Of a DNA stretch of 63,321 nt, positions 25,122-32,638 are shown piece by piece. Within the stretch, counting starts at the first letter, position 1; the number at the start of each line of letters is the position of its first letter. A program made the position numbers and the translations under genes. Source of the DNA: Bacteroidota bacterium (GTDB lineage Bacteria > Bacteroidota > Bacteroidia > NS11-12g > UBA955); contig SYIL01000045.1 of NCBI GenBank assembly GCA_005798825.1, positions 1-63,321 of the forward strand, in the 5' to 3' direction. The notes below the pieces were generated by a model. That model had not been told where the DNA came from. It worked only from the letters and a program-made list of their open reading frames with translations, and searched no databases.

Positions 25122-26156
25122 ATGGAAAGAGTTATCCAAACTTTGTTAAGATGGTATAAAATTACCGCGAGAAACCTTCCTTGGAGAGAGACCAACGATC
25201 CTTATAAAATCTGGATTTCTGAGATCATTCTACAACAAACAAGGGTAGTGCAGGGGCTTGGGTATTACAAGCGATTTTTACTGGCATTTCCGGATATAGA
25301 TGCGCTTGCCAATGCCAGTGAACAGGAAATATTGAAATCTTGGCAGGGCTTGGGATACTATGCGCGTGCACGAAATATGCACAAGGCGGCCAAGGTTATT
25401 CTTTCCGAGCACAAGGGGGTTTTCCCCAACAATATGAAGATGCTGTTGGCCTTACCTGGTATTGGTAATTATACAGCTTCTGCCATTGCATCTTTCGCAT
25501 TTGGATTGCCGGAGCCAGCCATCGATGGCAATGTCAAACGCGTGGGGGCAAGATTCTTTGGGTTGCATGAGCCAATTCAAACAAGCCAATTTTATACCCA
25601 GCTACACGCATTGTTAGGGCCAGTAATTGTCCAAACCAATGCCAATATCTTTAACCAAGCAATGATTGAAGTAGGGGCTTTATTGTGTTTGCCCAAGCAG
25701 CCAAAATGCGAAGAATGCCCATTAAATCTTCATTGTGTTGCTTTTTTGAATAAATTACAAAATCAAATTCCTGTTACGCTACAAAAGCAAAAACCCAGGG
25801 CGAAATACCGACAGTATCTTTGCTTACACCGGGGCGATACGGTGGCCATTCGGATTGTAAAGGAGTCGGGTATTTACCAGCATTTATATGAGTTTCCCGC
25901 AGTCTCTCTCGATGGCAAATCGGATCACTTAGATGCCATTTTAGCCCTTTTTGGAATTGTGGATAATATTTCAATAATCTCGAAGAAAACCTTCAAACAT
26001 CAACTCACGCACCAAACAATTTATGCGACGTGCTGGTATTTGCGAATATATGATGATAAGTTTGTTTCGCCAAGTGATTGGGAATGGCATACCAAAGAAC
26101 GCATTGCCAATTTACCCATTCATCGATTGATGGAAAAAATGATTAAATTTACATAG
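25122..26156 (+). CDS. mutY: A/G-specific adenine glycosylase MutY
   Basis: A 344-residue base-excision repair enzyme that removes A mispaired with 8-oxoG. Seen: catalytic Glu34 in SEIILQQT, helix-hairpin-helix LPGIGNYTASAI (111-122), catalytic Asp135 in AIDGNVKRVGARFF, and the [4Fe-4S] loop Cys189-x6-Cys196-x2-Cys199-x5-Cys205. The C-terminal Nudix-like domain (about 225-344) that senses 8-oxoG is present, with FKHQLTHQTIYATCW near 290. The start is ATG 25122; the longer frame from 24948 overlaps hup. It leads the mutY-ssb-gldE-gldD order. Confidence 0.97.
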   Translation: MERVIQTLLRWYKITARNLPWRETNDPYKIWISEIILQQTRVVQGLGYYKRFLLAFPDIDALANASEQEILKSWQGLGYYARARNMHKAAKVILSEHKGVFPNNMKMLLALPGIGNYTASAIASFAFGLPEPAIDGNVKRVGARFFGLHEPIQTSQFYTQLHALLGPVIVQTNANIFNQAMIEVGALLCLPKQPKCEECPLNLHCVAFLNKLQNQIPVTLQKQKPRAKYRQYLCLHRGDTVAIRIVKESGIYQHLYEFPAVSLDGKSDHLDAILALFGIVDNISIISKKTFKHQLTHQTIYATCWYLRIYDDKFVSPSDWEWHTKERIANLPIHRLMEKMIKFT

Positions 26157-26190
26157 CAGAACAGAGACAGTAAAAAATCAAAACACAATT

Positions 26191-26700
26191 ATGATTAATA
26201 AAGTAATTTTAATGGGCCGATTGGGAAAAGATCCTGTGGTTCGTAGGTTGGAAAATGGAAGGGTGGTTGCAAATGTGTCTATGGCCACCAATGATTACTA
26301 CACAAAAGATGGCCAACGCCTTGAAAGCACCGAATGGCATGCTTTGGAAATGTGGGACAAGTTGGCCGATACGGCGGAAAAGTATTTAAAGAAGGGCAAC
26401 TTATTATATGTAGAGGGAAAGATAAAAACAGACCGTTATACCGATGCCGATGGCCAGGATCGACAGGTTCGGAAAATTCGTGTTAGCAATTTCCAAATGA
26501 TGGGTTCTATTTTGGGTTTGCGCAATGACGAAGCAGTAACCCGCCTCGATCAATTGGGCGTATTGAGCGATGACGCTTCCAAGCACAGTGAAATAGCAGA
26601 AAAACTTTTGGGCGACGTACATTCAGAATTTACCGAAGAAGATTTGGCAAAAATTGATCACGAAGAGGGATTTGAAGATAGCGGAGGATTGTCATCTTAA
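26191..26700 (+). CDS. ssb: Single-stranded DNA-binding protein
   Basis: A 169-residue SSB with an OB-fold in residues 1-110 (MINKVILMGRLGKDPVVRR, then WHALEMWDKLADTAEKYLKKG, then LYVEGKIKTDRYTDADGQ). The tail is acidic and ends E-E-G-F-E-D-S-G-G-L-S-S, so it lacks the canonical DDIPF-type tip that binds repair partners. It lies 34 bases after mutY, and its TAA overlaps the gldE ATG by one base (TAATG), which couples the two. Either this is an SSB with altered partner binding or a second ssb with the normal tip exists elsewhere. Confidence 0.95.
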   Translation: MINKVILMGRLGKDPVVRRLENGRVVANVSMATNDYYTKDGQRLESTEWHALEMWDKLADTAEKYLKKGNLLYVEGKIKTDRYTDADGQDRQVRKIRVSNFQMMGSILGLRNDEAVTRLDQLGVLSDDASKHSEIAEKLLGDVHSEFTEEDLAKIDHEEGFEDSGGLSS

Positions 26701-28067
26701 TGGATGATTGTATGTTTATGGATGCTTCTGGTTCGGCAAGTTCGATATTTTTACTGGGTGTAATCAAGCAGGTTGACCCATCTATGGTACCCGAAATCGT
26801 ATTGTATGGGTCTTTGATGTTGGTATGCCTCACAATTTCAGCAATTTGTGCAGCTTCAGAGAATGCTTTTTTTTCTCACAGGGAAAGTGATATAGAGGAA
26901 CTTCGCTCCAGTATATCGCCCATTTCTAAAATTATTATACAATTGCTTGATCGCCCAAAGCATTTACTAGCCACTATTTTACTGCTCAATAGTTTGGTGA
27001 ACGTTGCCTTTGTATTGATGTCTATTGTGATATCGGAAAAGTTTTTCGACTTAGAGGCTTTTCCCTGGTTTAAATTTTTTATTGAGGCCATTGTCGTGAC
27101 CATTATTATTTTGGTATTTGGTGAAGTTATGCCGAAGGTATTTGCAACCCAACACTACAAATCATCTGCCCGTTTCTTGGTGTATCCGATGCGTGTTTTT
27201 GTATCCATTTTATGGCCATTGACTCATTTGTTGGTGAAGTTTGGTTCTGTATTAGAGCGGAAGAATAAACCCTATGCCAATGAACTCACCCCGGAAGAAC
27301 TGAGCCGAGCCATTGATATGGCAAGTGATGAAGAGGATGCCCAACAGGAAAAAGAAATTCTGAAAGGAATTGTGAATATGGGAAGTATTCAAGTAAAGCA
27401 AATAATGAGGTCAAGGGTCGATATGGTCGCCATCTCAGAGGATGTTCAATATCATGCAGTACTCCAATTAATTCGCGACAAAGGATTTTCCAGAATGCCA
27501 GTATATTCCCATACGCTGGATAAAATTAAAGGCGTTCTCAATATTAAAAATTTGATTCCGCATCTTGACCAGACCAATGATTTTAGATGGCAGCAATTTG
27601 TTTCAGCACCGTATTTTATTCCTGAAAACAAGGCCATTGATGACACCCTTCAAGAAATGCGCAATAACCGCATTCACATCGCTATTGTGGTTGATGAATT
27701 TGGAGGTACCAGTGGAATTATTACCATGGAGGATATTTTAGATGAGGTTTTCGGTGACATGCAAGATGAGTTCGACGAGCTAGAAAAGAAATTTGAAGAA
27801 ATTAACCAGGGGGTTTATATGTTTGAGGGAAAGAAATTGTTGGTTGATTTTGTTCGCGAGGTGGGCTTACCCATCGATGTATTTGACGATTTAGAATTGG
27901 AGAGTGATAGTTTGGGTGGGATGATAACGGAGCGTTTGGGCAGAATGCCCAAACGGGGCGATGCAATTGTTCATGCGGGTATTGGTTTTACAGTTGAATT
28001 GGCAGATCAACGCCGCGTTAAAAAGGTAAAAATTGACATTCATTCAGATGCCAAAATATCTCGCTAA
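26700..28067 (+). CDS. gldE: Gliding motility-associated protein GldE (CNNM/CBS/CorC_HlyC)
   Basis: A 455-residue inner-membrane protein: CNNM (DUF21) transmembrane domain with about four helices (about 38-60, 90-112, 118-145, 155-175) and the motif CAASENAFFSH, a pair of CBS domains (about 225-345, with MVAISEDVQYHAVLQLI and IHIAIVVDEFGGTSGIITMEDIL) and a C-terminal CorC_HlyC domain (about 365-450). In Flavobacterium gldE neighbours gldD and its overexpression relieves some gldD defects; the proteins are linked to T9SS-dependent gliding. The related CorC family transports or senses Mg2+/Co2+. The gene overlaps ssb at its start and gldD at its end (20 bases). Confidence 0.92.
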   Translation: MDDCMFMDASGSASSIFLLGVIKQVDPSMVPEIVLYGSLMLVCLTISAICAASENAFFSHRESDIEELRSSISPISKIIIQLLDRPKHLLATILLLNSLVNVAFVLMSIVISEKFFDLEAFPWFKFFIEAIVVTIIILVFGEVMPKVFATQHYKSSARFLVYPMRVFVSILWPLTHLLVKFGSVLERKNKPYANELTPEELSRAIDMASDEEDAQQEKEILKGIVNMGSIQVKQIMRSRVDMVAISEDVQYHAVLQLIRDKGFSRMPVYSHTLDKIKGVLNIKNLIPHLDQTNDFRWQQFVSAPYFIPENKAIDDTLQEMRNNRIHIAIVVDEFGGTSGIITMEDILDEVFGDMQDEFDELEKKFEEINQGVYMFEGKKLLVDFVREVGLPIDVFDDLELESDSLGGMITERLGRMPKRGDAIVHAGIGFTVELADQRRVKKVKIDIHSDAKISR

Positions 28068-28647
28068 GTACAGCTATATTTTTTGTTTTTTGTTGGTATT
28101 GTCTTGTGGCGGTGGCGGAACAGATTCATATGTCCCTAAACCCAAATCGTATCCAAAAATAGAGTTGCCTTCTAAGCAATACAATACGGTTGAGAAATCG
28201 GATTTACCCCTTGTTTTTGAGATACCACAATACGCATTTCTGGCTGCAGACAGCAACAATGGGGTTCATACCCCAGGTTGGTATAATGTTAACTTCCCGC
28301 AATTTGATGCAACCCTGTTTTTAACCTATTACCCTTTCAATGAGTGGGATTTATTTGATAGCTTACTCTATGATACTCGAAAACTGGTCAATAAGCACAT
28401 CCAGAAAGCGGATGATATTTTGGAACGCCCAACCCAATCCATAAACCCCTTGGCCAAGGGGCTCATTTATGACATACAGGGAAATACGGCTACCAATGTA
28501 AATTTTTATGTTACAGACAGTGTGGGGCATTTTTTGCGGGGAGCACTCTACTTTAACAACCATACTGAATCAGACAGTGTAGCACCTGTATTAAAATTCA
28601 TAGAACAAGATGTTTACCATCTGATTAAAACAATTCGTTGGAAATAA
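28048..28647 (+). CDS. gldD: Gliding motility lipoprotein GldD
   Basis: A 199-residue lipoprotein with signal ending VLSC (Cys20), followed by a Gly-rich linker and the GldD-typical opening PKPKSYPKIELPSKQY near residues 30-45. The body contains FDATLFLTYYPFN and an ALYFNNHTESDS-type segment found in this family. GldD is required for gliding and T9SS function in Flavobacterium; its exact role is unknown. The ATG at 28048 lies 20 bases inside gldE. Its presence beside gldE is strong evidence for a functional T9SS or gliding machine in this organism. Confidence 0.9.
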   Translation: MPKYLAKYSYIFCFLLVLSCGGGGTDSYVPKPKSYPKIELPSKQYNTVEKSDLPLVFEIPQYAFLAADSNNGVHTPGWYNVNFPQFDATLFLTYYPFNEWDLFDSLLYDTRKLVNKHIQKADDILERPTQSINPLAKGLIYDIQGNTATNVNFYVTDSVGHFLRGALYFNNHTESDSVAPVLKFIEQDVYHLIKTIRWK

Positions 28648-28684
28648 AAATCTAATGCCAACATTCATCAGTTGGTTTTCCCTG

Positions 28685-28724
28685 CTTGGCTGTCTTGAGA
28701 AATAGGTTTTAATTTGCAGCCAAG
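28685..28724. repeat. 8-bp inverted repeat CTTGGCTG...CAGCCAAG
   Basis: CTTGGCTG (28685-28692) and CAGCCAAG (28717-28724) are perfect inverted arms separated by 24 bases, in the 130-base gap between gldD and the PorE-like gene. It could be a gldD terminator stem or a regulator site; no T tract follows. Confidence 0.4.
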
Positions 28725-28777
28725 AAATCACAGAAACAATTGCCTTGGCATGGGGTTACGAAACCGTTACGCCATAA

Positions 28778-30748
28778 ATGGCATTGTATTTGACTCAAAA
28801 AAGCATGTATTTTAAGAATAGACTTTTCAACAACCGATTCGTGCAGGGTTTAAAATATTCTGTTTGGGTGTATATTCTTTTTTTACTCATTGTATCGCCT
28901 TTGGATGCACAAAATACAAAAGCAAAAAAGCATTTGCAAACTGCAAATGTCCAATTTCAAGCAGCGGAGTTTTCTAAGGCTGTTATAAGTGTAAAAAAGG
29001 CTTTACAGGCTGATCCCACATTTGCCGATGCATATTCATTGCAAGCTTCGATTTATGAGGCACTTCATGACACTTTCAATGCCAGTAAGTCTTATAAAAA
29101 TTGTTTGCGAGTAGCCCCTGAATACCAACCCATGTATTTTTACTATGGTGAGTATTTGTACCGCAACAAACACTTTAAAGAAGCGCTTTATATTTTACAA
29201 TCTTTTGACAGCGTTCCCCATTTAAAGTCCTTTATTGCATCCAAACACAAAGCCTCTCTCCGTTTGGTAGACAAAGCCCATCGCTTGTTGGCAAGCATTG
29301 TGTTAGCCATGGAAGATGTTTCAATATCCGAAAATCTCCAGATTCAAAATATGGGATCAAGTATCAATACCAACCAGAATGAATATTGGCCTGGTATGCC
29401 ATTTAGTGGAGATCGATTTGTATTTACACGATTGGTGGATGGGCAAGAAGATTTTTATATCAGTGAGCGCGTGAATGGTGATTGGAGCAAAGCTTTTGCC
29501 GCTTCTGGAACCATCAATACAGCTGAAAATGAAGGGACACTCAGCGTAAAGGCAGACGGATCGGCTTTGTATTATTCTCGTTGCAATCAACCTGGAGGAT
29601 TGGGTAGTTGTGATTTGTATGTTAGTTACCTCGATGGTTCTGGCTGGAAAAAGGGTAATAATTTGGGAACCCCTGTGAATGGAAGTTCATGGGACTGTCA
29701 GCCCGCAATTAGTGGCGATGGCCATACACTTATATTTGCAAGCGCAAGAAAAGGAGGATTCGGAGGCAAAGATTTATGGATGAGTAAATTAACCAATGGG
29801 ACATGGAGTAATCCAGAAAATTTAGGTTCTACCATCAATACCAAAGATGACGATGATGCACCTTTTCTGCACTATGATGGCAGAACACTTTATTTCTCAA
29901 GCCTTGGACATCCTGGGTTTGGAGGCGCTGATTTGCAAATGTCGCGTTTGGGAATGGATAATAAATGGTCAATACCGGAGAATTTGGGGTCTGTCATAAA
30001 TACGACAGCCGAAGAATTTGGATTGTATATCGATGCTGTTGGAAAGACGGGCTATTTTGCCAGTGATCGATTGGGTGGTAAAGGCGGTTTGGATATTTAT
30101 CGTTTTTTGGTTCCAGATAAATTCAAGCCCAAACCAGTTACCTATGTGTCTGGATTGTTGTTGAATGCCAAAACACAAGAACCAATCATTGCCCTGGTTC
30201 GTTTGATTGATTTAAAGACCGGAGAAGTTGTCTTTAAAGACAGCGTTCAAGATTTTTTTATTCCATTGTTTCCCAATGTCAACTATGCTTTGTACGCTTC
30301 AGCGGTGGGTTTTCTAACCCAAAGTTTAAATTTCCAACCCATTGAATCAAGTTTGGAGAAACCCTTCAAGGTTTTGGCGAAACTCAGTCCGATTGAGCCT
30401 AAACAAGTTGTAACGCTGAACAATATATTTTTTGACACAGACAAATTTGACATTAAATCTGAAAGTTTTATAGAATTAAAAATGGTCGAAACCTTGATGC
30501 GAGACAATCCGATGATGGTCATCGAGGTTCTCGGGCATACAGACAATCAGGGGTCTGCCGAGTACAACATGCATTTGTCGGGCCTGCGGGCTTCAGCGGT
30601 GATACAGTATCTTAACGCCCAGGGAATTGATCAAAAAAGACTTACTTCAAAAGGGTATGGGGCCACACAGCCCGTTGCAAGCAATGATTCAGTCCTGGGT
30701 CGAGGACAAAACCGACGCATTGAGATGCGTGTAGTCAAGATTCAATAA
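28778..30748 (+). CDS. PorE-like TPR / PD40 propeller / CRD / OmpA protein
   Basis: A 656-residue periplasmic/outer-membrane protein. A signal peptide (about residues 27-45, ending LDAQ) precedes TPR repeats (about 46-175), a PD40/WD40-like beta-propeller with five blades (about 200-445; FVFTRLVDG, ALYYSRCNQPGG, LIFASARKGGFGG, LYFSSLGHPGFGG and YFASDRLGGKGG), a carboxypeptidase-regulatory-like domain (about 450-535) and an OmpA C-terminal domain (about 545-655, with VLGHTDNQG and NRRIEMRV). This is the domain order of PorE, a peptidoglycan-associated T9SS component of Porphyromonas, although here the signal lacks a lipobox and Bacteroidota have many paralogues. A second start at 28805 is equally plausible. 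Confidence 0.85.
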   Translation: MALYLTQKSMYFKNRLFNNRFVQGLKYSVWVYILFLLIVSPLDAQNTKAKKHLQTANVQFQAAEFSKAVISVKKALQADPTFADAYSLQASIYEALHDTFNASKSYKNCLRVAPEYQPMYFYYGEYLYRNKHFKEALYILQSFDSVPHLKSFIASKHKASLRLVDKAHRLLASIVLAMEDVSISENLQIQNMGSSINTNQNEYWPGMPFSGDRFVFTRLVDGQEDFYISERVNGDWSKAFAASGTINTAENEGTLSVKADGSALYYSRCNQPGGLGSCDLYVSYLDGSGWKKGNNLGTPVNGSSWDCQPAISGDGHTLIFASARKGGFGGKDLWMSKLTNGTWSNPENLGSTINTKDDDDAPFLHYDGRTLYFSSLGHPGFGGADLQMSRLGMDNKWSIPENLGSVINTTAEEFGLYIDAVGKTGYFASDRLGGKGGLDIYRFLVPDKFKPKPVTYVSGLLLNAKTQEPIIALVRLIDLKTGEVVFKDSVQDFFIPLFPNVNYALYASAVGFLTQSLNFQPIESSLEKPFKVLAKLSPIEPKQVVTLNNIFFDTDKFDIKSESFIELKMVETLMRDNPMMVIEVLGHTDNQGSAEYNMHLSGLRASAVIQYLNAQGIDQKRLTSKGYGATQPVASNDSVLGRGQNRRIEMRVVKIQ

Positions 30749-30749
30749 T

Positions 30750-31691
30750 TCAATTTTCTGGCCGACCAATCATCAAGAGATCAATGGGTTCTTGGATAGG
30801 GTTTACTGATTTTTTTGTGGCTATTAAATTTGGCTGTCCGCCCAAAATCCAAGCGGTATACCAAAAACAGGCTACCAAATGGATCGATTGAAACATACGT
30901 TGTTCAACCATACTGTTTAGTTGCATTTCATAGTTGAGGGCATATTCTTTTTTTACTTGTTTTATTGTTTTCCCTTTGCTATTTCCATCCAATTCCCATT
31001 TATTGGATTCACCCCACAGTGTATTAAGATTTTGTTCTGTGACAAGAACACTATTGAGGCATTCATGACTTTTTTCAATAACCGACCAAATTGTATCGGC
31101 AGGATAGGCGAGATAATGGGCAATCGGGACAATCAAATTGTATTTGGAGAGGCTTATTTGCGGAATTCTGGTTTCCCACAGCGCATGGATTCCTTGTTGG
31201 TGGGTCATTTGTCCATCATAATTGATACTTGTATGAAGGGGAACGTGTGCATCGGCTATATAGTGGCCTATGTCTGCCGACAAATACAGGATTTGGTCTA
31301 TATCCTTATTTCTAAAAGCTTCGCTAAGTCGATACAGCATAGATTGAACATGCCAAGGAAGAATGCCATAGGCAAGAAGCGTATCGGATGGATATTGTGT
31401 TAGCGCGATTTTCCAAAATTTGGACAATGTATCGAGAGGCATCACAGTTTCATATCGTTCGATATCTAAATAATGTTTACAAGCTTCAGTGCTATCGCTA
31501 TACCTTCTTTGGTCTGGATCAACAGCATGTTCAGTTATAAATTCTATATGTGTCTTGTAAAATTGAAATAGGGGTTGGGGCAAGGCAAACACTGCTTGCT
31601 TATTGATTGTTTTGTGGCCGAGAAAACCCCAAGCAAAAAGGTGTTCATGGGGCAAAATAAATAACAGTAAAAAAGAAGCTACCTTGTGCAT
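30750..31691 (-). CDS. Zinc-dependent phospholipase C / S1-P1 nuclease-fold protein
   Basis: A 313-residue exported protein. The signal peptide is cleaved before a Trp (after LFA, giving WGFLGHKTIN), matching the N-terminal Trp zinc ligand of the zinc phospholipase C/S1-P1 nuclease superfamily. Further His/Asp ligands are seen in TEHAVDPDQRR, ACKHYLDIERY, LSADIGHYIADAHVPLHTS (the HxxxD...H core) and GIHALWE. Bacteroidota homologues are annotated as S1/P1 nuclease or zinc-dependent PLC, so the substrate (nucleic acid or phospholipid) is unresolved. The gene is tail-to-tail with the PorE-like gene, one base apart. Confidence 0.82.
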   Translation of the reverse strand: MHKVASFLLLFILPHEHLFAWGFLGHKTINKQAVFALPQPLFQFYKTHIEFITEHAVDPDQRRYSDSTEACKHYLDIERYETVMPLDTLSKFWKIALTQYPSDTLLAYGILPWHVQSMLYRLSEAFRNKDIDQILYLSADIGHYIADAHVPLHTSINYDGQMTHQQGIHALWETRIPQISLSKYNLIVPIAHYLAYPADTIWSVIEKSHECLNSVLVTEQNLNTLWGESNKWELDGNSKGKTIKQVKKEYALNYEMQLNSMVEQRMFQSIHLVACFWYTAWILGGQPNLIATKKSVNPIQEPIDLLMIGRPEN

Positions 31692-31867
31692 TGGGGGTAT
31701 GGTTGGATGGGGTTTTTAGGATTGCATGGATGGTATAGGTGTTGTTTGTGATTGCACAATTTTGGCTAGTCAAAAGACAATAAACGTATATTTTATGCTA
31801 AAATTTAAGCCCAAACGCATGAGCATTGGCGAACTCAATATGGATGGATCTTCATTGTTGATTTTGC

Positions 31868-32638
31868 CTATCGTTTGAGCTGTTTTAAGTACATCTGAAT
31901 GGTGTTCTGAAGTCCGAAATACAAGGCATCACAAATTAATGCATGACCTATCGATACTTCTTGTAAGCCATTCAGATTTTTTGATAGATAATTGAGATTT
32001 TCCAAATTCAAATCATGACCCGCATTGATCCCCAATCCAGCCTGCAAAGCCATATTGGCTGTTTCGATATAGGGTTTTAGGGCAACTATGGGGTCAGAAT
32101 AAAACCCTTTGGCATATGCTTCCGTATACAATTCGATGCGGGATGCACCCGATAATGCCGCTGCCTCAACCATTCGAGGATCTGGGTTTAAAAACAGCGA
32201 AACCCTGGCATTAGATGCTTTTATACGTGTGATAACATCACATAAAAAATTTTTTTCTTGGAGAGTATTCCAACCCGCATCCGAGGTTAATGCCTCCGGG
32301 GGATCTGGAACAAGGGTTACCTGAGCGGGATTTATTTTTTCAATTAATTGGAGAAACTCCTCAGTGGGGTAGCCTTCAATATTAAATTCGACACCAATGA
32401 TTTTAGATAAATCGACCACATCGTCATAGCGAATGTGGCGTCCATCTGGACGCGGGTGAACCGTTATGCCTTGCGCACCAAATCGCTCACAATCACGGGC
32501 AACTTGAAGAATATCTGGATTGTTGCCACCCCGTGCATTTCTTAGCGTGGCAATTTTGTTTAGGTTAACAGAAAGTTTAGGCGCCAACGCGATTCCATGT
32601 TTGTCAAACCCTTTATTTACAGCTATTATTTCCAGCAT
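31868..32638 (-). CDS. pdxJ: Pyridoxine 5'-phosphate synthase PdxJ
   Basis: A 256-residue TIM barrel that condenses 3-amino-1-hydroxyacetone phosphate and deoxyxylulose phosphate to pyridoxine 5'-phosphate (DXP-dependent vitamin B6 route). Seen: LSVNLNKIATLRNARGG near residues 23-39, GITVHPRPDGRHIR near 56-69 with the catalytic His, VTLVPDPPEALTSDAGW near 100-116, IELYTEAYA near 150 and LGINAGHDLNLENL near 195. The start overlaps the end of the HhH beta-barrel gene by 13 bases, making it the last gene of the merR-OMP-HhH operon. Confidence 0.96.
   Translation of the reverse strand: MLEIIAVNKGFDKHGIALAPKLSVNLNKIATLRNARGGNNPDILQVARDCERFGAQGITVHPRPDGRHIRYDDVVDLSKIIGVEFNIEGYPTEEFLQLIEKINPAQVTLVPDPPEALTSDAGWNTLQEKNFLCDVITRIKASNARVSLFLNPDPRMVEAAALSGASRIELYTEAYAKGFYSDPIVALKPYIETANMALQAGLGINAGHDLNLENLNYLSKNLNGLQEVSIGHALICDALYFGLQNTIQMYLKQLKR

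Noticed and set aside
31795-31878. 27-codon plus-strand frame (MLKFKPKRMSIGELNMDGSS...) upstream of pdxJ's end
   Set aside because: It has a start and stop, but no homology, no nearby promoter box of the usual form, and its end lies over the convergent pdxJ; support is too weak to call a gene.
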